Below are positions 21,180 through 32,063 of a stretch of 64,000 nt of DNA, one piece after another. Location of the stretch: contig JWIH01000011.1 in the NCBI GenBank assembly GCA_000814665.1, positions 124,001-188,000 on the forward strand, read 5' to 3'. Both the position numbers and the translations under genes were made by a program. Positions within the stretch are counted from its first letter, which is position 1. Each line of letters begins with the position of its first letter. This DNA is from Pseudoalteromonas flavipulchra NCIMB 2033 = ATCC BAA-314. Its GTDB lineage: Bacteria; Pseudomonadota; Gammaproteobacteria; Enterobacterales; Alteromonadaceae. Under the pieces are notes generated by a model. It ran no database searches and was not told where the DNA came from. It saw only the letters and a program-made list of their open reading frames with translations.

Positions 21180-21761
21180 ATGCTGAAAGCGTTAGTTTTA
21201 GCGAGTGGTCTGTTTAGTGCGATATCATTGGCTTATGATTTACCTGAAAACTCGGTAGATATGGGCAAGGTAAAAGCGCAAGGTAAAGCGGTGGTATTGC
21301 TTGGTAATGGTGTAAAGCAAGGTCAGGCTGCACCGGATTTTAAGGTTGCCGATGCTGACTTCAGCCCTGTTACCCTGAAAGACTTTGAAAGTCGTGCAAT
21401 TTTAATTAGTGTCGTACCGAGCCTAGACACTGGTACTTGTAGCCTACAAACAAAACATTTTAATGAGAAAGTAGCAAGCCAATTTCCAGATGTTGCCATG
21501 TTGACGATTAGTGCGGACTTGCCGTTTGCGCAAAAGCGCTTTTGCAAAGCAGAAAATATCGACAAGGTTAAAACATTATCAGATGCCGTATGGCATTCTT
21601 TTGGTGAAAATTATGGTTTGTTGATTAAAGATATGGGTCTGCTCAGTCGCGCGATTTTTGTGTTAGATAAGAAACACAAGATTGTTTACAAACAGCTGGT
21701 AGAAAATTTAGCAAAAGAGCCTGACTACAAAGAAGTCGTTGGCGCACTGAAGAGTCTATAG
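21180..21761 (+). CDS. tpx: Thiol peroxidase with N-terminal export signal
   Basis: This 193-residue atypical 2-Cys peroxiredoxin has the Tpx peroxidatic motif (SLDTGTC, Cys87) and the resolving cysteine 35 residues later (KRFC, Cys122), as in E. coli Tpx. The LTISADLPFAQKRFC block and C-terminal LVENLAKEPDYKEVV are also family-typical. Unlike cytoplasmic Tpx, it starts with a hydrophobic leader (ALVLASGLFSAISLAYD), implying export to the periplasm. It would reduce peroxides there. It is divergent from the response-regulator gene. Confidence 0.88.
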   Translation: MLKALVLASGLFSAISLAYDLPENSVDMGKVKAQGKAVVLLGNGVKQGQAAPDFKVADADFSPVTLKDFESRAILISVVPSLDTGTCSLQTKHFNEKVASQFPDVAMLTISADLPFAQKRFCKAENIDKVKTLSDAVWHSFGENYGLLIKDMGLLSRAIFVLDKKHKIVYKQLVENLAKEPDYKEVVGALKSL

Positions 21762-21790
21762 CCTCACTATATACTCTCATCAATAAACAC

Positions 21791-21826
21791 AAAAAAGCCG
21801 GTCACTTAACAATGACCGGCTTTTTC
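21791..21826. terminator. Bidirectional terminator, tpx / htpG
   Basis: GCCGGTCA-cttaaca-ATGACCGGC is flanked by A6 and T5, so it can end both tpx (plus) and htpG (minus). Confidence 0.93.
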
Positions 21827-21859
21827 AATTCGTTATACTAATTTATTACTTAATTAATT

Positions 21860-23773
21860 TTACTTTTGTAGATCTAGCATTAGCTTGTTAAGACGGCTTA
21901 CAAAGCCCGCTGGATCTTTCAGGCTACCACGCTCTGCAAGCATTGCTTGGTCTAGTAGTACTTCTGCCCATTGTCCAAACTTGTCTTCGTCTTGTTCGTT
22001 ATTCAAATGCTTAACCAATTGGTGCTCTGGGTTAAGTTCAAATACCGGCTTAGACTCAGGCACGGCTTGACCCACCTGCTCCATTAGCTTTTGCATTTGC
22101 GAGCTCATATCATGATCATCTGCAACCACACACGCTGGAGAATCTGTTAAGCGGTGCGTAAAGCGTACTTCTTTCACTTTATCGCCAAGTGCTGTTTTCA
22201 CACGCTCAACTAGACCTTCAACTTCCTTCTCACTTTCTTCGTGTGCTTTCTTCGTTTCTTCGTCATCCATATCACCCAAGTCAAGATCGCCACGCGTGAT
22301 TGACTGAAGTGGCTTCTCGTTGAATTCAGTGAGATGACTCATCATCCACTCATCAACGCGATCTGACAGTAACAGAACTTCAATACCTTTCTTACGGAAG
22401 ATTTCAAGATGCGGTGAGCTCTTCGCAGCTTCAAAACTATCAGCCACGACATAGTAAATCTTATCTTGGCCTTCTTTCATGCGCTCAATGTACTGCTCAA
22501 GCGATACGTTTTGCGTTTTCTCATCAGTATGCGTAGAGCTAAAGCGCAATAGTTTTGCAATAGCATCTTTGTTTGCGAAATCTTCAGCTGGACCTTCTTT
22601 GATCACATTACCAAACTCATTCCAGAATGCCTGATAATCTTCTGGTTTGTTTTTGCCCATGCGCTCAAGCATTTTAAGTACACGAGATGTACAGCCTTTA
22701 CGAATAGCTTGAGTGATCTTGTTGTCTTGTAGGATCTCACGAGATACGTTAAGCGGTAAATCGTTAGAATCTAGTAAGCCTTTAACAAAGCGCAGGTAGC
22801 TTGGCATAAACTGCTCAGCGTCATCCATGATGAACACGCGTTGTACATAAAGTTTAAGGCCAGCTTGACGCTCACGATTGTATAAATCGAAAGGTGCCTT
22901 TTTAGGGATATAAAGTAGGCTGGTGTATTCAGTTTTACCTTCTACTTTATTGTGTGCCCAAGTGAGTGGCTCTTCCCAATCATGACCAACATGCTTATAG
23001 AACTCTTTATATTCTTCGTCGCTGATCTCAGATTTATCGCGAGTCCAAAGTGCTGTGGCTTTGTTGATCGCTTCCCACTCGCCAGGTTGCGCTTCAATTT
23101 TCTCGCCATCTGGACCTTCAGATTCAGGAACTGGGTCTTTATAAAGTTCAACAGGAATTGAAATGTGATCTGAGTATTTAGTCACAATACCGCGAAGGCG
23201 ATAAGTTTCAAGGAACTCACTTTCTTCTTCACGAAGATGCAGTGTGATCTCTGTACCACGCTCTGCTTTTTCGATTTCAGCAATTGTGAAGTCGCCTTCA
23301 CCTTGCGATTCCCATTCAACCGCTTCTGACTCACCCGCTTTACGCGTACGAACAGTTACTTTATCAGCAACAATGAATGCAGAATAGAAACCAACACCGA
23401 ACTGACCAATCAGCTGTGAATCTTTTGCTTGGTCACCAGTTAGGTTTTTAAAGAAATCAGCTGTACCAGATTTTGCGATGGTACCTAATGAGCTGATCAC
23501 TTCATCACGCGTCATACCAATACCATTGTCAGAAATGGTGATGGTTTTTGCATCTTTGTTTACGCTTAAGCGAACACGTAGCTCCGCGTCACCTTCGTAA
23601 AGGTCACCATTTTGCAAAGCTAAATAACGTAGTTTGTCAGCCGCGTCTGAAGCGTTAGATACTAATTCGCGTAAAAAGATCTCTTTGTTTGAGTACAAAG
23701 AGTGGATCATTAGGTTTAATAATTGTTTGACTTCTGTTTGAAAGCCTAATGTTTCTTTTTGAGCTGCGGACAT
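21860..23773 (-). CDS. htpG: Chaperone protein HtpG (Hsp90)
   Basis: This is a 637-residue bacterial Hsp90, a cytoplasmic ATP-dependent chaperone. The N-terminal GHKL ATPase shows [10 protein letters not shown] (ATP-Mg site), DNGIGM and [11 protein letters not shown]. Middle and C-terminal dimerisation domains follow at normal length. ATG 23773 is preceded by GGAGAG, so the seven extra upstream codons are discarded. It lies downstream of recR (166-bp gap), the arrangement seen in E. coli apt-dnaX-ybaB-recR-htpG. Confidence 0.97.
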   Translation of the reverse strand: MSAAQKETLGFQTEVKQLLNLMIHSLYSNKEIFLRELVSNASDAADKLRYLALQNGDLYEGDAELRVRLSVNKDAKTITISDNGIGMTRDEVISSLGTIAKSGTADFFKNLTGDQAKDSQLIGQFGVGFYSAFIVADKVTVRTRKAGESEAVEWESQGEGDFTIAEIEKAERGTEITLHLREEESEFLETYRLRGIVTKYSDHISIPVELYKDPVPESEGPDGEKIEAQPGEWEAINKATALWTRDKSEISDEEYKEFYKHVGHDWEEPLTWAHNKVEGKTEYTSLLYIPKKAPFDLYNRERQAGLKLYVQRVFIMDDAEQFMPSYLRFVKGLLDSNDLPLNVSREILQDNKITQAIRKGCTSRVLKMLERMGKNKPEDYQAFWNEFGNVIKEGPAEDFANKDAIAKLLRFSSTHTDEKTQNVSLEQYIERMKEGQDKIYYVVADSFEAAKSSPHLEIFRKKGIEVLLLSDRVDEWMMSHLTEFNEKPLQSITRGDLDLGDMDDEETKKAHEESEKEVEGLVERVKTALGDKVKEVRFTHRLTDSPACVVADDHDMSSQMQKLMEQVGQAVPESKPVFELNPEHQLVKHLNNEQDEDKFGQWAEVLLDQAMLAERGSLKDPAGFVSRLNKLMLDLQK

Positions 23774-23939
23774 TGTTCTCTCCAATATAAGCAATTAATG
23801 CAGTGTTCTTTATCAATATGCTAGGTATATGGGGGAGGAGAAAAAACTTTCAAGAGACTGAACAAAATTTTTAACAAATCGCCCTATTTTTTAGATTCAA
23901 TTGCTCCAAAAACAGGGCTTTTAGTAAGAAGCGTTAAGA

Positions 23940-24539
23940 TTAGAGCTTCTTGCGCCCGCTAAACGCATGCATTAACGTCATACCGTCTACCAGGTCAAGC
24001 TCACCGCCAACAGGCATACCGTGAGCAATACGCGACGCTTCAACTTGATATTTATGACATAACTCAGAAATATAGTGTGCCGTTGCCTCGCCTTCTACCG
24101 TTGGGTTTGTCGCTAAGATAACTTCGTTAATATTACCAGCACTTAGCTTGCGCTCAAGAACATCAAGGCCGATTTCATTAGGGCCAATTCCATCCAGAGG
24201 CGATAAATGCCCCATCAGCACAAAATACAAGCCATTAAATTGGCCCGTTTGCTCTATCGCCAAGACATCCGTTGGTGATTCAACCACACAAAGTAGCCCT
24301 GTGTCTTGGCGCTTGATACTTTGGCAAATATCACACACTTCAACCTCACTAAATGTTCGGCAGCTTGAACAATGACCAATGGCTTGCATCGCATGCGTCA
24401 GGCTTTGTCCCAGCTGGCTGCCGCCCTCTCTGTCTCGCTCTAATAAATGAAAGGCAATACGCTGCGCAGACTTAGGTCCAATGCCAGGTAAACAACGCAG
24501 CGCTTCAATAAGTGCCGTTAAACTTGGTGATAATTGCAT
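23940..24539 (-). CDS. recR: Recombination mediator protein RecR
   Basis: RecR, 199 residues, loads RecA at gaps with RecF and RecO. It has the N-terminal helix-hairpin-helix ([17 protein letters not shown]), the C4 zinc finger ([16 protein letters not shown], residues 57-72) and the Toprim domain ([13 protein letters not shown]). ybaB, normally its upstream neighbour, is 7.1 kb away here, so recR must have a separate promoter in the 271-bp gap before the divergent M13 peptidase gene. Confidence 0.96.
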   Translation of the reverse strand: MQLSPSLTALIEALRCLPGIGPKSAQRIAFHLLERDREGGSQLGQSLTHAMQAIGHCSSCRTFSEVEVCDICQSIKRQDTGLLCVVESPTDVLAIEQTGQFNGLYFVLMGHLSPLDGIGPNEIGLDVLERKLSAGNINEVILATNPTVEGEATAHYISELCHKYQVEASRIAHGMPVGGELDLVDGMTLMHAFSGRKKL

Positions 24540-24810
24540 AAATTCGTTTCTTGTGGCCCATGCAGTGCAAAAAACACTGATAACAATGCCGAAATGATAA
24601 GGGATATTGTTGTTGATTTAAAGCTTGATCCTATTTCATACCCTTCTACTTATTTTACAGTTTGAAAATACATTCATCGCGAATTTCCCAACAATTCGAC
24701 TCAAATGCTTGCAGCAAAAGCGTATTCACTCGACAATGGTCCCATTCCCGATAGTAAGTACAATAATACAACTGTCGGGCCTACTTCTCGAACCAAATAG
24801 AGACTACATA

Positions 24811-26886
24811 ATGAAAAAAACGATAATAGCAAGTGCGCTTACAGCTATCATGCTGACGGCTTGCTCTGAGCCACAAGTCACAACAAGTGAAACCAAACAA
24901 GCAGAAAATGCGGCAGTAGCTACAGGTAAGGCAGAACTTGGTAGTTTTGGTGTTGACCTCAGTGCACGCGATGAAAGTGTAAAACCTGGCGATGATTTCT
25001 TTATGTACGCCAGCGGCACTTGGTACAAAAACTACGAAATGCCAGCAGACAAAACACGTTTTGGTGCATTCTCAGCGCTTGCTGAACGCAGTGAAGAACA
25101 AGTAAAAACCATTATCGAAGAAATTGCTAACGGCAAAAACCTAAACGCCGAAGAGCAGCTAATTGCTGATTTTTACAATGCTTATATGGATGTTGAAACC
25201 CTAAATAAGCTTGGTATTAAACCTATTCAACCACTACTTGCTGACATTGACGCCATTAACAACACTGACGGCCTCACCAAAGCGTTTGGACAATCTTGGT
25301 TAACTGGCGTCAATGCGCCGATCGGCGGCGGGATGTGGTTTAACCGCCTAGACCCAAATAAATACGAAATGTCGATGGGTGCTGGTGGACTTGGACTACC
25401 AGATCGCTCTTACTATTTAGAACAAGCTGAGCGTTTTGCTAAAACTCGCGAAGCATACGTTGCACATATTGCCGATATGCTTAAATTTGCGGGTAAAGAC
25501 AAGCCGACTGAGCGCGCAGAAGCCATTCTTGCACTTGAAACTAAAATTGCTGAAGGCCACTGGCCACGTGAAAAGCGCAGAAATCGCGACCTGACATTAA
25601 ATCAAGTCAAACGTGACGAGCTAGCAACACAGTACCCAGGCTTTAATTGGGATTTATATTTTGCTGAAACGGGCTATAAAGTGCCTCAGCTAAATATGTC
25701 TCAGCCAGAGCCGATCAAAGCGATGATTGCGCTTATCAACTCTGAAGACTTGGCCGTTTGGAAAGACTACTTAACTTATCACGCAATTAGCGGCAATGCG
25801 TCGCTGTTGTCTGAAGATATCTTCAATACTAACTTTGAATTTTATGGCAAACATTTAAGTGGTCAGCAAGAGCCTCGTGCTCGTTGGAAACGTGCAATCA
25901 GCGAAATGTCTGGCACTACTTCGCTTGGATTTGCAATTGGTAAAGTTTACGTTGCCCGTTATTTCCCTGAGTCTTCTAAAAAACAAATGTCAGAATTGGT
26001 TGAAAACCTACGCACCGCGCTTGGTGAAAGGATTGAAAGCTTAGACTGGATGGGTGAAGAAACGAAAGTAAATGCTCAGGCAAAACTTGCCGCATTTACG
26101 CCTAAGATTGGCTACCCTGATAAATGGCAATCATTTGATGGGTTAACCTTAACCCGCGATAACTTAATGACGAATGTGAAAAATCTACGTGAGTTTTTCC
26201 GCAACGACAGCATCGCCAAAGAGCTTGAAAAAACCGACCGTAACCGCTGGGGTATGACACCACAACGCGTAAACGCCTATTACAACAGCTCGTTTAATGA
26301 AATCGTTTTCCCTGCGGCAATTTTACAACCGCCATTCTTCGACCCTAATGCAGATCCTGCAGTAAACTACGGCGGTATTGGCGCAGTGATAGGCCACGAA
26401 ATGGGCCACGGCTTTGACGACCAAGGCTCTAAATCAGATGCCAACGGGATTCAACGTAACTGGTGGACCGATGCCGACCGCGCTGCTTTCGAAGAAAAGG
26501 CAGACAAGCTCGCGGCGCAATACAACAAATATGAGCCTATTGAAGGTAACTTCGTAAACGGTCGCAACAGCCTTGGCGAAAACATCGGTGACGTGGGCGG
26601 CCTTGCAATGGCTTACCATGCATATAAACTGAGCCTAAACGGCAAAGAAGCACCGGTGATTGATGGCTTGACTGGCGACCAACGTTTCTTCCTTGCTTGG
26701 GCACAAGTGTGGAAAGAAAAGCGTACTGAGCAAAGCATGCTAAACCAGCTACGCGCAGGTACACATGCACCGGGGCAATTTAGAGCGCTTGCGCCTCGCA
26801 ACCATGATGCATGGTACAAAGCGTTTGACGTAAAACCGGGTGACAAACTTTACCTTGCACCAGAAGAGCGCGTGCGTATTTGGTAA
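24811..26886 (+). CDS. M13 family metallopeptidase, lipoprotein
   Basis: This 691-residue PepO/neprilysin-like zinc endopeptidase has a lipoprotein signal peptide (lipobox LTAC, Cys18), so it is anchored in the envelope. The N-terminal M13 domain is recognisable by GDDFFMYASGTWYKN. Zinc ligands are His529 and His533 of HEMGH and Glu590 of ENIGDVGG, with Asp594 supporting. The C-terminus APEERVRIW is close to the family's conserved ending. It probably degrades periplasmic or imported peptides. ATG 24811 is chosen because the signal peptide starts there. It sits at the edge of the insert that splits ybaB from recR. Confidence 0.94.
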   Translation: MKKTIIASALTAIMLTACSEPQVTTSETKQAENAAVATGKAELGSFGVDLSARDESVKPGDDFFMYASGTWYKNYEMPADKTRFGAFSALAERSEEQVKTIIEEIANGKNLNAEEQLIADFYNAYMDVETLNKLGIKPIQPLLADIDAINNTDGLTKAFGQSWLTGVNAPIGGGMWFNRLDPNKYEMSMGAGGLGLPDRSYYLEQAERFAKTREAYVAHIADMLKFAGKDKPTERAEAILALETKIAEGHWPREKRRNRDLTLNQVKRDELATQYPGFNWDLYFAETGYKVPQLNMSQPEPIKAMIALINSEDLAVWKDYLTYHAISGNASLLSEDIFNTNFEFYGKHLSGQQEPRARWKRAISEMSGTTSLGFAIGKVYVARYFPESSKKQMSELVENLRTALGERIESLDWMGEETKVNAQAKLAAFTPKIGYPDKWQSFDGLTLTRDNLMTNVKNLREFFRNDSIAKELEKTDRNRWGMTPQRVNAYYNSSFNEIVFPAAILQPPFFDPNADPAVNYGGIGAVIGHEMGHGFDDQGSKSDANGIQRNWWTDADRAAFEEKADKLAAQYNKYEPIEGNFVNGRNSLGENIGDVGGLAMAYHAYKLSLNGKEAPVIDGLTGDQRFFLAWAQVWKEKRTEQSMLNQLRAGTHAPGQFRALAPRNHDAWYKAFDVKPGDKLYLAPEERVRIW

Positions 26887-26933
26887 TAACTTAAATCCCA
26901 AAGCATAACCTGCCGTCACTGGTAGGTTGTGCT

Positions 26934-27509
26934 TTAACGCCGAGCAATACGCTTTTGCTTGGTTAAGTAAGCGCCGCATAATCCGCTTAAAAAGCCAAAA
27001 ATATGGCTTGAACTACTCGTCTGCGCCGAAAAATCAAATAATGTCGCTAAAAAGCTAATATTGGCATAGTAAGTCAATACCAGCAGAGCTATAAAACTAA
27101 CAATGCCAAGCACATCGCGATTGAATAGCGCAGCACCCAGCAGTAAGCCAAAGTAACCCATTACAATGCCTGATGCCCCAATGTGATTAGCATGTCCAGC
27201 AAACAGCCACACCATTAGTCCTGTAGCAACCATAATAAAAAAAGTTGCTCGCTTAAACCTCGGTAATCGGGCTGCCAAATAGCCACTAATACTTAAGCCG
27301 AGCAAATTACTCAGCAAATGTCCCCAGCTACCATGTATAAAAGGCGCGGTTAATACACCACTCAGATGATGTACATTATGTGGTACAATCCCAAAACGGT
27401 AGACGGGTAAGCCAAAAATCCCCCCCAACACCTGTACGAGACACATCACCGCCATCGCGTACAAAACCAACTTAAAATTGGGCGGAAAAACCAGTGCACG
27501 TTTACTCAT
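26934..27509 (-). CDS. Rhomboid family intramembrane serine protease
   Basis: This 191-residue protein has six predicted helices. It shows the rhomboid catalytic dyad: Ser113 in GASG and His169 in HIFGFLSG, plus the structural HGSWGHLLSN motif (helix 2 with conserved His and Asn). It cleaves membrane-anchored proteins in the inner membrane. I chose ATG 27509, preceded by GGAAGTAAG; the upstream extension to 27650 reads into a repeat element and is not credible protein. The gene converges on the M13 peptidase gene. Confidence 0.88.
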   Translation of the reverse strand: MSKRALVFPPNFKLVLYAMAVMCLVQVLGGIFGLPVYRFGIVPHNVHHLSGVLTAPFIHGSWGHLLSNLLGLSISGYLAARLPRFKRATFFIMVATGLMVWLFAGHANHIGASGIVMGYFGLLLGAALFNRDVLGIVSFIALLVLTYYANISFLATLFDFSAQTSSSSHIFGFLSGLCGAYLTKQKRIARR

Positions 27510-27598
27510 CTTACTTCCGTATACAGACAAAAATAGCGCCTTATTAAGCGCTATTTCGAATAGATTTGCAAACTCAGCCCACGAGAACTTTACATACT

Positions 27599-27796
27599 TA
27601 ACCTGAGGTTTGGATAAGGAATGTTCCAACTCATTGTTGCTAAAGCACAACTTAGTTTTTTCCTTGTCTAGCCAGCAAGATTTAGGGAAAACAAGGCGAA
27701 TTTACGCACCAATAGCTGGCTATTGGAAGTGAATTCAACGCAGTTAGCGCTAAAACTGGCTGCTAGAAAGGCATTAATTATCCGCAGCTCAGGTTA
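27599..27796. repeat. Interspersed palindromic element B (MITE-like)
   Basis: This 198-bp element is bounded by imperfect 25-bp inverted repeats (20 of 25 positions pair; TAACCTGAG at the outer ends, GGATAA inside). Inside are a CCTTGT/ACAAGG stem (27662-27667 with 27691-27696), a hairpin CCAATAG-ctgg-CTATTGG (27709-27726) and the block AACGCAGTTAGCG (27737-27749). The last block and the ACAAGGCGAA block also occur in the element at 35063. No transposase is encoded. Confidence 0.7.
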
Positions 27797-27834
27797 CTTA
27801 GTGTTGTAGTTACGAACCGCCCGCTTTCATAAGA

Positions 27835-28527
27835 TTAAGACGCGACCTTTGGGAGAAATGAAATATCCACATGGTATTTGCTCGGGTTTCCTTCTTCAAT
27901 TAACACCGTTATCTCTTCTCGGTCTACGTAATTGGTTGGATCAAACCATATATTATCACTATTAAAAATATGCAATTGCGATGTTGATGGGTTTCTCCAT
28001 TGTGCACAAATTTGGTAAGGGTTTTTGCCGTTAAACTCTATTCTACGGTTAACTTCAACACTCTGAAACTTAGCCACCACTGGTGTCCCTTTTTCCTTTA
28101 GATACTTCACTTTCTTATTTTTTGACGCGCCAAATAAGATAATTGAAAGTCCAATAAGGAAAAATACAGAGCCTATTCCAGCTGGGATCATAACTCCGCC
28201 CCAAAGCGAGAAAGTATCGTTAATTTCAGCTTTTTCGATTGAATCTTCTAGATAAACGACGCTTACAACCTCTCCTATTGAATATCTGTTAGGACCGCCC
28301 CCAGTAGAGGACACAAACTCCGCTATTTCGCCATTTTTGGTGCGGAATTTAACGAAAGGAGCATAGGTATCCGAGTCTTCAGACTGGGAACGAATAAGGT
28401 CTACCACTGTGCCTTCGGTAATGATTGCACGGTCCAGAAAGTCTTGGGTACTGTTGTACATAAAAAGCGATCCGATTAACAGTGCGGACCCAATCAGAGT
28501 GAAAATGTATTTAACTATCACGAGCAA
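27835..28527 (-). CDS. DUF3592 domain-containing membrane protein
   Basis: This 230-residue protein has two transmembrane helices (about 5-25 and 112-135). Between them, and again after the second, are beta-rich segments of DUF3592 type (EGTVVDLIRSQSEDSDTYAPFVKFRTKNGE; GTPVVAKFQSVEVN). Function is unknown; the family is common in secretion- and envelope-associated loci. The gene follows no obvious operon. Confidence 0.75.
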   Translation of the reverse strand: MLVIVKYIFTLIGSALLIGSLFMYNSTQDFLDRAIITEGTVVDLIRSQSEDSDTYAPFVKFRTKNGEIAEFVSSTGGGPNRYSIGEVVSVVYLEDSIEKAEINDTFSLWGGVMIPAGIGSVFFLIGLSIILFGASKNKKVKYLKEKGTPVVAKFQSVEVNRRIEFNGKNPYQICAQWRNPSTSQLHIFNSDNIWFDPTNYVDREEITVLIEEGNPSKYHVDISFLPKVAS

Positions 28528-29110
28528 CTCCTTTTTGCTGGAATGATTTTATAAATTATATATGCGTAGTATGCATAACGCGTTGTTGGATCAGACTAAA
28601 CTAGTTCGACCTAGAATGTAGATGTTATTTAAGCGGCGAGAGAAAGTTAAGGCGAGCGACTTCACTTGCGTTGATTTACAAGCTATATCGTCACAGCGGC
28701 GCTCATTCCCTGACCTAACATCGTATCCTTTATGGCCTATTAGACCGTTTTTCATCATCTATTTCAACTTTCTTGATGCTCAGTTCAATCATACTCGTGA
28801 ACTTCACTTCGATATCTGTAACTGATCCCGCCATGTTATGCAGCTCGCTAGTAAAATTATGCGGTCTCAAGATAACCCAAAACATTTAGGTTAAAGGGAG
28901 CCTGCTTAACACCTGTCACATAGTTTAGGGCTTACTTTTGCGGTCTAAATGTAGCTACTCAACATTGCTGTAATGGCGCGTAACTTAGTGTAATTACCAC
29001 CCTGAAAAATTAACTATAAAATTACATTTAATTTCTGACTGTATGAGAGTGCTAGCCAGAACTTGTAGCTACTTAATAGCGTTATCTAGATAATTTTCAA
29101 AGGAAACTTT
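28528..29110. other. Intergenic region, nothing recognised
   Basis: This is a 583-bp gap between divergent genes. A 67-codon frame at 28622-28825 lacks a ribosome site and any family resemblance, so I do not call it. No strong hairpin is evident. It may be decayed sequence. Confidence 0.45.
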
Positions 29111-31548
29111 ATGAAAAAGCGTAATATAATCCCATGTTTCGCAGCTGCCTTATTGATTTCGGCGTGCTCGAGTTCAACAAATAACAGCGATGATAAACCA
29201 AAAGACGAAGATGTTAGCGCTAAGGTCAGTCTTTTTTTCGGTGGCAATATTATCACTGTTGCTAGCAAAAAACCCTTCTCTTTAGGAGCAGATGATAATC
29301 CCGCGGTGTTGGTCGAAAATGGTGTGATTACATTCGTCGGTTCAGTCGATGACGCAAAGGAGAAGTTAGCAACAATTAGATACCATGATCCAAAAACCAA
29401 GATATCTTACTTCAATTTAAATGGCAGAACCTTAATGCCAGGATTCATAGAACCTCATGCCCATTTACAATCAACGGCGCAAATGAGTGGAGTAAAGAAT
29501 TTAATGCCTTGTCTGCCAGACAAATATCAAGAAAAGCTCTCTAAAGATTACGGCTGGATTTACTATCCGAATAAGAAGGCTTCAAGTGCGAAAGATGGAC
29601 AGGGGCACTGCTTTATATACCTAGATGAAGCAATAGCAAAAGTAACAACAAGTCCGCCATTTGTAATTGACCATGTTAATAAAGTTGGATGGTACATTGG
29701 AAATGGGCTTGATCCGTCACGAATGGTCCAAGAAGAGTATGCCAAGAGGCCTTTCGATCAGCGTATAAACGAAAATCGAGAATTTTTTGCATACCCAATG
29801 AAAGCTATTGACGAAATTGACAACCAAAAATTAAAAACGGCACAAAGTAACAAAGCTATATTTATGACTGACCAATCAGGGCATTTAGCGTACGCCAATA
29901 TGTCTGCATTTGAGCAAGTGGGCTTGTGCAATACAGTGGTCAAAAAAGCACAGATAGACATGATTTCTCAAGCAAAAGTCGATGAGTTTGAAAAAGAGAA
30001 CCCTGACTTTAAACTCCCCGTCGAGGATTACACATTGACTTGTGAAGGTACAGAACAAGACGTAAAAACCAGTCAGTTTATCGTGAAAACCTTATGCTTC
30101 AGCGATGGCGACTTAGATATAGTGAATAATGCTAAGTACAAAGAGATTGACTCGAAAAAGTGGCAGTACTCTGGCCTCATCAAAGAACCAAGTGCGTATA
30201 TGCTGTTTATTAATACCATTTTAAGAGCAAAAGGCACTAGTAGCAAAGACATTTCAGCACTCGTACACCATGCACCAAATACGCCCCCTGCAACCAGCTG
30301 CCCGCTCGATACAGCGCAACCGGAGCTAGCTAAATATGATAAAGATGAAAATGAAGAGGTTTTGATGAAAATGAAGTACTTGCTCAATACTTCATCGCAA
30401 CAGGGGGTAACCATGTTAGTAGACGGTGGTTCAACAACAGAAATGAAAGACGATTTCATCAATCTAGTTCTCATGGAGCAACTGCAACCAGCCGCAAGAG
30501 TTCGCTCTGTGTACGATTGGCGCAACTATCAAGACGACGCAACAGCCGCTCGCACTCAATGTGTGTATGATCCTAAAAACCCCAGTGAATGTGATTATAT
30601 TCCTTTTGAAAGTAAAGCTTTTAACGGTATGTACTCAGCGCAAGGCATTAAGCTACTCTCAGATGGCTCTACCCAAGGCTGTAGCGCAAATTTAAGTACT
30701 AATTACTCTAAAGCAGGACTTTGTAACACGTTTGGCAAGGGTCATGTTGATTATACCAAAAACGAAATTGTCCAAAATCTCTCTAGATTTTTACCCACCT
30801 GTGACAACAGCGTACATCAGCCTTGGTACTTTAATCTTCACGCAAATGGTGATCAAGCTATATCAGATTCACTTAATGCGCTAACTCAAATGGCAGGTGA
30901 TGCAAAACGTCACACTTCAACATGTAAAGAGAAACAGGTCGCTCAGACGTTTACTGATCTAGCTCACACAATTATTCATTCCACAGTGAATGATATAGAT
31001 CAAAGTACAAAAGAAAATAAAACAATTTATAAATACCTCAAAGCTCGCGAAACGTTTCCGAATTTGACACCCAGTCATTTAATCGCCCATGTGGCCTACT
31101 GGGGAGCATCAATGAGAAATGAATTAGGAGATCTACGAGGCAATAGGATCGACCCTATGGAAGAAGAGCTCGCCACACTTGGGAATATCCATTCTTAGCA
31201 TCCAGAGGAAAGTATTTAGGTACAAATACAGATGGAAAAAGTAACTTATCAATACAAGACGCCATAAAGGCCGTCACTATTGTTCCTGCAATGCAACATA
31301 ACCTCTCCCATAAGCTAGGTTCAATTGAAGTTGGCAAAATAGCTGACTTGATAGTTTTAGATAAAAACTTAATGGATTTTCAAACCACGCCTGAGAGCAT
31401 CCACTCCATCAATGTGGAATGTGCATTTATAAATGGTGACGAGGTGACATGGGTCGATCTCGAAGATTTAGGCAAAGCTAAAAACCTTACAGACTACACG
31501 CCTAAAACCTTAGCTTCTAAATGTCGCAATAGCAGCACATTGAACTAA
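29111..31548 (+). pseudogene. Amidohydrolase (YtcJ-like) lipoprotein, broken near the 3' end
   Basis: The first frame (29111-31198) encodes an exported lipoprotein (lipobox LISAC, Cys19) with an amidohydrolase domain: metal-binding HAH in EPHAHLQS (His116, His118) and the late segments HLIAHVAYWG and GNRIDPM typical of YtcJ-like enzymes. It stops after LATLGNIHS. The family's C-terminal end (DAIKAVTIVPAMQ, then GSIEVGKIADLIVLD) continues in another frame up to 31548. Related proteins have 30-40 residues between these parts, including the HxDxP metal-binding segment, and no frame here encodes it. An out-of-frame deletion near 31170-31185 is therefore likely, giving an inactive product. Confidence 0.8.
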
Positions 31549-31632
31549 AGGGCTTTACGCTGCAATTCAGTAATCAATAGGGTCGGCCTCACTGACCCTA
31601 TTCAAAGATTGATATCTGTAAATTTCAAACAA

Positions 31633-31661
31633 AAAAATAGCGCCTTCAGGCGCTATTTTTA
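31633..31661. terminator. Bidirectional terminator, ybaB side
   Basis: ATAGCGCC-ttca-GGCGCTAT is flanked by A7 and T5. It ends the apt-dnaX-ybaB operon on the minus strand and can end the amidohydrolase transcript on the plus strand. Confidence 0.93.
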
Positions 31662-31673
31662 TGGGATTCTAAA

Positions 31674-32000
31674 TTAGAACGGCATTTTAAAGCCTGGAGG
31701 CATTTGCATGCCGCCGGTGACTTCTGACATACGCTTTTGCGTTTCTTCACCTACACGGCGCACTGCGTCGTTTACCGCAGCGGCTAGTAGGTCTTCGATC
31801 ATGTCTTTGTCATCTTCCATTAGGCTTTCGTCGATTTCTACGCGACGTACGTTGTGGCTACCAAGCATAGTTACTTTAACTAAACCTGCGCCTGCTTCAC
31901 CTGTTACTTCTAGGCTCTTGATCTCTTCTTGGGCTTTTTCCATGCGCTCTTGCATTTGCTGCGCCTGCTTCATGATGTTGCCCATTCCGCCTTTAAACAT
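31674..32000 (-). CDS. ybaB: YbaB/EbfC family nucleoid-associated protein
   Basis: This 108-residue protein starts [20 protein letters not shown] and contains the family's helical N-terminus, the [15 protein letters not shown] strand and the C-terminal [12 protein letters not shown]. YbaB dimers bind DNA and associate with the nucleoid. It follows dnaX with a 63-bp gap, as in E. coli, but the next gene of that cluster (recR) is missing here and lies 7 kb away. Confidence 0.96.
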   Translation of the reverse strand: MFKGGMGNIMKQAQQMQERMEKAQEEIKSLEVTGEAGAGLVKVTMLGSHNVRRVEIDESLMEDDKDMIEDLLAAAVNDAVRRVGEETQKRMSEVTGGMQMPPGFKMPF

Positions 32001-32063
32001 ACTTTGCTCTCTTATACTTCAATTTGGTTTACTGTGATAAAAGATAAGGGCTAACGCCCTTAA

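Noticed and set aside
28622..28825. A 67-codon frame in the 28.5-29.1 kb gap
   Set aside because: No ribosome site, no recognisable family and odd composition.
29111..31548. Simple single-base frameshift in the amidohydrolase
   Set aside because: A one-base change would leave the missing metal-site segment readable in another frame. It is absent from all three, so a deletion fits better.
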